NCBI GenBank assembly: GCA_963698085.1
Contig: OY969122.1
Location: 1 to 64,000 of the forward strand
From: VRUE01 sp963698085
Lineage (GTDB): Bacteria > Actinomycetota > Thermoleophilia > Solirubrobacterales > 70-9
Length of the DNA stretch: 64,000 bases
Direction of reading: 5' to 3'
In this document: piece after piece, positions 59,430 through 64,000 of the stretch
Layout: every line of letters begins with the position of its first letter
How positions within the stretch are numbered: the first letter of the stretch is position 1
Notes under the pieces: generated by a model
What the model saw: the letters and a program-made list of their open reading frames with translations, nothing else
Databases searched by the model: none
Told to the model about the DNA's origin: nothing
Program-made: the position numbers and the translations under genes

Positions 59430-61688
59430 TCACCGCTTGCGAATCGGGGCGTAGTCGGCCATCAACTTGCGCTCGCTGCCGTCGCCAGCGAAACGGACAA
59501 CGACCACCCCGCCCGGCTCGACCGCGGTGACGACACCGTCGCCAAAGCTGGCGTGAATCACGTCGTCGCCGGTGCGCAGCTCCAGGGTTGGGCCGGGCTC
59601 GACCGGCGTCGCCGCCTCGATCGAGGAGCCTGCCCCCCAGCTTGCTCCGGCCCCAACGGCGCTCGAGCCGCGCTCGGTCAGCTCCTCGGGCAGCTCGTCG
59701 ACGAAGCGCGAGGGCAGATTGCGCTCAGCGCGGCCGAAGAGCCGCCTTTCGCGCGTCCAAGTCATGTAGAGCCGACTGCGGGCGCGGGTGATGGCGACAT
59801 AGCAGAGGCGCCGCTCCTCCTCCTCGCCACCCTCTTCGAGCGCTTTCATGTGCGGGAAGGAGCCGTCCTCGCAGCCGACGACGAAGACCGTCTCGTACTC
59901 GAGGCCCTTGGCGTTGTGCAGCGTCATCAGCGTTATCGCCGACTCGTCACGCAGGCCATCCTGCTCGGTGTAGAGCGAGATCTGCTGCAGGTACTCCTCC
60001 AGCGGCGGCACCTCGCTCTCCCCCTCCCGCTCGCGCTCGATGTCGAACTCGGCGGCGCCGGCGACGAGCGCCTCGAGATTCTCGGCCCGCCCTTCGGCCT
60101 CGACGGTTCGCTCCGCGGCCAGCGCTTCGAGGTACCCCGTCTCGCTGAGGACCGCCTCGAGCAGGCCGGCGACCGGCCCTCCGTCTTCGGCGCGTTCGCG
60201 CAGGCCGGCCATCATCTCGTAGAAGCGTGAGACCGACTTGATCGCGGCCCCACTCAGCCCCGGCACCTCCTCGACCCGCTCGATCACCTCCCAGATGGGC
60301 ATTCCCGTCGTATTCGCGTGTGAGGCGAGCCTGCCCTGGCTGGTTTTCCCGATGCCGCGCCGCGGCGAGTTGACGCTCCGCGAGAAGGAGACCTGGTCGG
60401 CGGGGTTCGCCAGCAGGCTGAGGTAGGCGATCGCGTCCTTGACCTCCGCGCGCTCGTAGAACTTCGTCCCCCCGATCACCTGGTACGGAACGTCGAAGCG
60501 GTTGAGGGTGTCCTCCAGGACACGGCTCATCGCGTTGGTCCGGTAGAAGACGGCGACGTCCTCCCGGTCGATGTCCTCGTCCTCGCCAAGGCGCTCGATC
60601 TCCCCCGCCACCCAGCGTGCCTCCTCGTGCTCGTCGGAGAGCTCGTGCAACTGCAGCGGCTCGCCCCCCGAGAGCTCGGTCCAGAGCCGCTTCGGCCGCC
60701 GTTCGCGGTTGTTCTCGATCACCGCGTTGGCGGCGGTGAGAATCGTCTGGGTCGAGCGGTAGTTCTGCTCGAGCGTGACGACGTCCGCATCGGGGAAGTC
60801 CCGCTCGAAATCCAAGATATTCCTGATGTCGGCGTGCCTGAACCCGTAAATCGACTGCGACTCGTCGCCGACGACCATCAGGTTGCCGTGCTCGGAGGTG
60901 AGCAGCTGCAGCAGCCGGTACTGGGCGTGGTTGGTGTCCTGATACTCGTCGACGAGGACGTGGCGGAAGGTGCGGCGCCAGCGCTCCCGCACCTCCTCGA
61001 AGAGCTCCAGCGCGTTCACCGTGCGCACCAGCAGGTCGTCGAAGTCCATCGCGTTGGCCTCGATCATCCGCTTCTCGTAGAGGTTGTAGGCGCCGGCGAC
61101 AGTTTCCTCGAAGACACTGCCCTGGGCCTGCGCGTAGGCATCGGCGTCGACGAGCTGGTTCTTCGCTCCCGAGATCTGCGAGCGAATCGCCCGCGGCGGG
61201 TAGCGCTTAGGGTCGACGTGCAGCTCCTCCATGCAGCGTTTGAGCATCCGCAGCGAGTCCGACTCGTCGTAGATCGTGAAACCACGCGAGTAGCCGAGCC
61301 GCTCGGCGTCAGCGCGCAGCATCCGCGCGCAGGCGGAGTGGAAGGTGGTAACCCACATCGCGCGCGTCGCCCGGCCGACCAGCGATTCGACCCGCTCGCG
61401 CATCTCGTTCGCGGCCTTGTTGGTGAAGGTGATCGCGAGGATCTCGCCCGGCCGAGCCTGGTCGGTCGCCAGCAGGTAGGCGATGCGGTGGGTGAGGACG
61501 CGCGTCTTGCCCGAGCCGGCGCCGGCTAGGACCAGCAGCGGGCCGTCGCCGTGGCGCACCGCCTGGCGCTGCGGCTCGTTCAGCTCCGCCAGCAGCCGCT
61601 CAGCCTGATCCGCGCCGGGCTCAGTTGGGGCGCCCGCAGCCTCCTCTGAGGAGTCCTTCATGGTCTCCGCGTCTGCCTGCTGGAGCAT
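59430..61688 (-). CDS. pcrA: UvrD/PcrA-type DNA helicase
   Basis: SF1A 3'-5' helicase of 752 residues for repair and replication fork restart. LAGAGSGKTRVL (motif I, about 54-65), TFTNKAANEMR (Ia), DEYQDTNHAQY (II), GDESQSIYGFRHA (III), QNYRST (IV), TLMTLHNAKGLEYETVFVVG (V) and AITRARSRLYM (VI). The C-terminal GDDVIHASFGDGVVTAVE is the Tudor-like domain that binds RNA polymerase in PcrA. TATGCT (61700-61695) lies 6 nt before the ATG. It is followed by folD. Confidence 0.96.
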   Translation of the reverse strand: MLQQADAETMKDSSEEAAGAPTEPGADQAERLLAELNEPQRQAVRHGDGPLLVLAGAGSGKTRVLTHRIAYLLATDQARPGEILAITFTNKAANEMRERVESLVGRATRAMWVTTFHSACARMLRADAERLGYSRGFTIYDESDSLRMLKRCMEELHVDPKRYPPRAIRSQISGAKNQLVDADAYAQAQGSVFEETVAGAYNLYEKRMIEANAMDFDDLLVRTVNALELFEEVRERWRRTFRHVLVDEYQDTNHAQYRLLQLLTSEHGNLMVVGDESQSIYGFRHADIRNILDFERDFPDADVVTLEQNYRSTQTILTAANAVIENNRERRPKRLWTELSGGEPLQLHELSDEHEEARWVAGEIERLGEDEDIDREDVAVFYRTNAMSRVLEDTLNRFDVPYQVIGGTKFYERAEVKDAIAYLSLLANPADQVSFSRSVNSPRRGIGKTSQGRLASHANTTGMPIWEVIERVEEVPGLSGAAIKSVSRFYEMMAGLRERAEDGGPVAGLLEAVLSETGYLEALAAERTVEAEGRAENLEALVAGAAEFDIEREREGESEVPPLEEYLQQISLYTEQDGLRDESAITLMTLHNAKGLEYETVFVVGCEDGSFPHMKALEEGGEEEERRLCYVAITRARSRLYMTWTRERRLFGRAERNLPSRFVDELPEELTERGSSAVGAGASWGAGSSIEAATPVEPGPTLELRTGDDVIHASFGDGVVTAVEPGGVVVVRFAGDGSERKLMADYAPIRKR

Positions 61689-61723
61689 CGGCCGAGCATA
61701 GAGAGGCGAGCGGTTGGCTCTCT

Positions 61724-61760
61724 GGTGAGTTTCCCCTCGTATACCACCGGGAAAGTCGCC
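61724..61760. repeat. Intergenic hairpin family member B
   Basis: GGTGAGTTTCCC...GGGAAAGTCGCC with inner CTC-GTATAC-CAC loop; 10 of 12 arm bases pair. It lies between the pcrA start and the cysE stop and shares ACTTTCCC, GTATA and GGGAAA with the hairpins at 23704 and 37369. Confidence 0.55.
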
Positions 61761-61762
61761 AG

Positions 61763-62491
61763 TCAGCCGCCGGCCGAGGAACGGCCGGTGCGAGGCTGCA
61801 GCTCCTCGCCATCACTGCCGGACGGCTCACCGCCGTCGAGCTCGGCGAGGCGCTCCTCCAACTTGGAGATTCGCTCGGCAAGCGTTTTGATTGCCTCGGC
61901 GATCGGGTCCGGGAGATGTATCCAATCGGCGTCGGGCCCCTCGGGACGCTTCCCTTCCACCTTCACCGGATGCCCGGGGTTGCCAACCACGGTCGAGCTC
62001 GGCGGCACGTCCTCGACGACGACGGTGTTAGCTCCGATCTTGGCGCCATCGCCGACCGCGATCGGGCCGAGCAGCTTGGCGCCGGAGCCAACGGTGACGT
62101 TGTCCCCCACGGTCGGGTGCCGCTTGCCGCGCTGGAAGCCGGTACCGCCCAACGTCACCCCCTGATAGAGGGTCACCCGGCGACCGATTTCGGCCGTCTC
62201 ACCAATCACCACCCCGGAGCCGTGATCGATGAAGAATTCGGGCCCGATCTTTGCCGCGGGGTGCACCTCGACCCCGGTCACCGCGCGGCTCAGGTAGGCG
62301 ATCGCGCCCGGCACCAGCGGCACACCGGCCTCGCGCAGCGCGTGGGCAACCCTATGGGCAAGCAACGCCTGCACGCCGGCCCAGCCAATCAGGATCTCTA
62401 GCGCGGAGACGCCCTGCGCCGCAGGATCGCGATCGCGCGCCGCGGCGACGTCCGCTTTGATCTCCTTGGCCACCCGGCGCAGCAAGTTCAT
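61763..62491 (-). CDS. cysE: Serine O-acetyltransferase
   Basis: Makes O-acetylserine for CysK. 242 residues. The N-terminal helices include LLAHRVAHALREAGVPL, followed by the left-handed beta helix of hexapeptide repeats (GVEVHPAAKIGPEFFIDHGSGVVIGETAEIG, with catalytic His-Asp-His) to about 190. It belongs to the short SAT type. The extra C-terminal 45 residues include a coiled-coil stretch (LAERISKLEERLAEL), not usual for the family. ATG overlaps the cysK stop by 4 nt. Confidence 0.94.
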   Translation of the reverse strand: MNLLRRVAKEIKADVAAARDRDPAAQGVSALEILIGWAGVQALLAHRVAHALREAGVPLVPGAIAYLSRAVTGVEVHPAAKIGPEFFIDHGSGVVIGETAEIGRRVTLYQGVTLGGTGFQRGKRHPTVGDNVTVGSGAKLLGPIAVGDGAKIGANTVVVEDVPPSSTVVGNPGHPVKVEGKRPEGPDADWIHLPDPIAEAIKTLAERISKLEERLAELDGGEPSGSDGEELQPRTGRSSAGG

Positions 62492-63411
62492 GGAGCAAAG
62501 AAGGGTAGGGACATGTAGCGCTCGCCCGAGTCGCAGACCACCGTCACCACCCGCTTCCCCTCCATCTCCGGCCGCGCCGCGACCTCGAGGGCTGCCTTGA
62601 TGTTCGCCCCAGCGGAGATGCCGGCCAAAACCCCCTCCCGCTGCGCCGCGACCCGCGCCGTCTCCAGCGCGTCCTCGTCGGAGACGGCAATCGTCTCCTC
62701 GATCACCGAGCGATCGAGGACCTCGGGAACGAAGCCCGCGCCGATGCCCTGGATCTTGTGCGGACCAGGGGCACCCCCCGAGAGAACCGGCGAGGATGCC
62801 GGCTCGACCGCAACCACGAGCGTCTCCGGGCTGCGCTCGCGCAGGACGCTGCCGACCCCGGTGATCGTTCCGCCGGTGCCGACGCCAGCGACGAAGGCAC
62901 CGACCTCGCCGGCGCTATCGCGCCAGATCTCCTCGGCCGTGGTGCGGCGATGTACCTCGGGATTCGCCGGGTTGGAGAACTGCTGCGGGACGAACCCCCG
63001 CCGCTGCTCGCGAATCTCCTCCGCCAGCGCGACCGCCTCGCTCATCCCGCCCAACGAGGGCGTCTCGCGCACCTCGGCCCCGTAGGCGCGCAGCAGCTTT
63101 GCCCGCTCCCGGCTCATCCCCTCGGGCAGGGTGAGGATCAGCTCGTAGCCGCGCGCCGCGCAGACCATCGCCAGCGCGATCCCGGTGTTACCGCTGGTCG
63201 GCTCGACGATCACCGAGCGCCCCGGCGCGATCTGCCCCTCCTCTTCGGCTGCATCGATCATCGCCACCCCGATCCGGTCCTTGACCGAGCCGCCAGGATT
63301 GAAGTACTCGAGCTTCGCGCATACCTCGCCCGGCAACCCCTCGCTGAGCCGCCCCAAAGCGACCATCGGCGTGTTGCCGACAACGGCGGAAGCCTCCGCT
63401 CCGATCCTCAT
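62488..63411 (-). CDS. cysK: Cysteine synthase
   Basis: PLP enzyme (307 residues) that joins O-acetylserine and sulfide. PLP lysine K44 in GGSVKDRIG, TSGNTG (72-77), the PLP phosphate loop GVGTGGTITG (about 175-184), and a Ser for the pyridine N in CDSGERYMS near the end. ATG 63411 chosen; an in-frame start at 63444 would add eleven residues. Coupled to cysE, whose C-terminal tail may dock into CysK to form the cysteine synthase complex. Confidence 0.95.
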   Translation of the reverse strand: MRIGAEASAVVGNTPMVALGRLSEGLPGEVCAKLEYFNPGGSVKDRIGVAMIDAAEEEGQIAPGRSVIVEPTSGNTGIALAMVCAARGYELILTLPEGMSRERAKLLRAYGAEVRETPSLGGMSEAVALAEEIREQRRGFVPQQFSNPANPEVHRRTTAEEIWRDSAGEVGAFVAGVGTGGTITGVGSVLRERSPETLVVAVEPASSPVLSGGAPGPHKIQGIGAGFVPEVLDRSVIEETIAVSDEDALETARVAAQREGVLAGISAGANIKAALEVAARPEMEGKRVVTVVCDSGERYMSLPFFAP

Positions 63412-63555
63412 CAGATGAAGTACATGCCGAGTCGGGGGGTGCAATCCCGCATCAACAAGCGGCTTACTCTCATCGTGCGCCAGTCAGCACCCACGTCAGC
63501 CGAGCGGGCGGCTTCGCACCAACCGCTGCGGGATTCGCGGGGATCGGTTGTTGCT
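63412..63555. other. Intergenic region upstream of cysK with inverted repeat
   Basis: AATCCCGCA (63443-63451) and TGCGGGATT (63527-63535) form a 9-bp inverted repeat about 75 nt apart. I see no clear promoter or riboswitch. Confidence 0.35.
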
Positions 63556-64000
63556 TCACTCGCCGTGATGTTCTCCCGGTGGGGACTCTCCCTCGAAGTA
63601 GTCCACGCCGTCGCTGCGCCTGAAAAACGCGCGCAGTCCACCGCCTCGAGGTAGACGCTCGCCAACGCCGATCTTTTCGGAGTCCGGGTAGACGACGACA
63701 TCGGGACGACCATGGCTTGAGATCGCCAGAAAGGTCGCAGTCGTCTCCGTGCGGTTAAGAATCTGATGTGACCCCTCCTCACCGAGGGGGAAGCGCAGCG
63801 CCTCTCCCTCCTCTAGCTCCCGAATGCCCTCCGGGGTGCGGAGGCTAGGGCGCCCAGAGAGAACGATCACAAGCTCCTCGTCGGAATAGTGGAAGTGGTA
63901 GAGATAGGCCGCCTCGCCTGGTGGGACCTCCCAGAGACTGGCTCCAATCAACTCGGTACCGAGTTCGTAGCCGATGCGCGCACGCCGGGAGCGGAAGCCC
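63556..64000 (-). CDS. Cupin-domain protein, 5' end outside the window
   Basis: Open frame runs through the window end, so the N-terminus is missing. Visible are LYHFHYSDEELVIVLSGRPSLRTPEG (cupin motif 1, with His and Glu ligands) and EEGEALRFPLGEEGSHQILNRTE (motif 2, His). The rest (FLAISSHGRPDVVVYPDSEKIGV) fits small cupins thought to bind sugars or phosphorylated molecules. An internal TTG at 63951 could be taken as the start, but the in-frame coding-like sequence upstream argues against it. Function unknown. Confidence 0.75.
   Translation of the reverse strand, partial: GFRSRRARIGYELGTELIGASLWEVPPGEAAYLYHFHYSDEELVIVLSGRPSLRTPEGIRELEEGEALRFPLGEEGSHQILNRTETTATFLAISSHGRPDVVVYPDSEKIGVGERLPRGGGLRAFFRRSDGVDYFEGESPPGEHHGE

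Overview
The window is a high-GC actinobacterial chromosome segment. Gene content (MenFDCEBA menaquinone pathway, GatCAB, type-2 NADH dehydrogenase, citramalate synthase, Ada-AlkA fusion), 16S/23S character and the lack of tRNAs in the rRNA spacer suggest Thermoleophilia/Solirubrobacterales. That placement is my inference; no database search was possible. There is no CRISPR array, prophage, integrase or insertion sequence that I can recognise, and no tRNA gene.

Layout. (1) 1-10,200: two tandem rRNA operons read on the minus strand. The one nearest tyrS is complete (16S 9926-8380, 23S, 5S). The second has only the 3' 727 nt of its 16S, joined directly to the sequence that follows the first operon's 5S. 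The two 23S copies differ at about forty positions, so they are not a simple duplicate of one read set, but the broken 16S looks like a misjoin or a recombination scar. (2) 10,215-16,636: tyrS, a divergent class A penicillin-binding protein, then mpg, argH and a DegT-type aminotransferase. (3) 16,633-25,600: a branched-chain amino acid block on the minus strand: leuA with a leucine-rich leader peptide, a cupin-type XRE regulator, leuC, leuD, a Tam-like methyltransferase, leuB, ilvE and cimA. (4) 25,629-33,186: an MFS transporter, an RTX-repeat secreted protein, an MDR oxidoreductase, serA, serC, a cupin and ilvC. (5) 33,198-41,060: menE on minus, menB-menA-menC-menD on plus, a broken beta-propeller gene, and menF on minus. 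(6) 41,041-48,241: ilvN, ilvB, an SQD1-like UDP-sulfoquinovose synthase, and a divergent set of membrane glycosyltransferases. (7) 48,222-64,000: ada-alkA, a SnoaL protein, a zinc-ribbon membrane protein, ndh, gatB-gatA-gatC, two small membrane/secreted proteins, a GMC oxidoreductase, folD, pcrA, cysE, cysK and the 3' part of a cupin gene.

How the genes work together. leuA/leuB/leuCD, cimA, ilvBN, ilvC and ilvE cover most of leucine, valine and threonine-independent isoleucine synthesis (ilvD is not here). serA-serC and cysE-cysK feed serine to cysteine (serB not here). The men genes, together with ndh, supply the quinone and its main NADH-driven reductase.

Most striking signals. The leuA leader peptide has a Leu-codon run that is exactly complementary over 10 nt to the leuA ribosome binding site, around a UUCG hairpin. 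At least twelve genes carry a TANNNT hexamer 6-8 nt before the start codon and no Shine-Dalgarno site, which is the signature of leaderless mRNAs. A perfect 11-3-11 palindrome covers the ndh promoter. A family of look-alike intergenic hairpins recurs at three or four gene boundaries.
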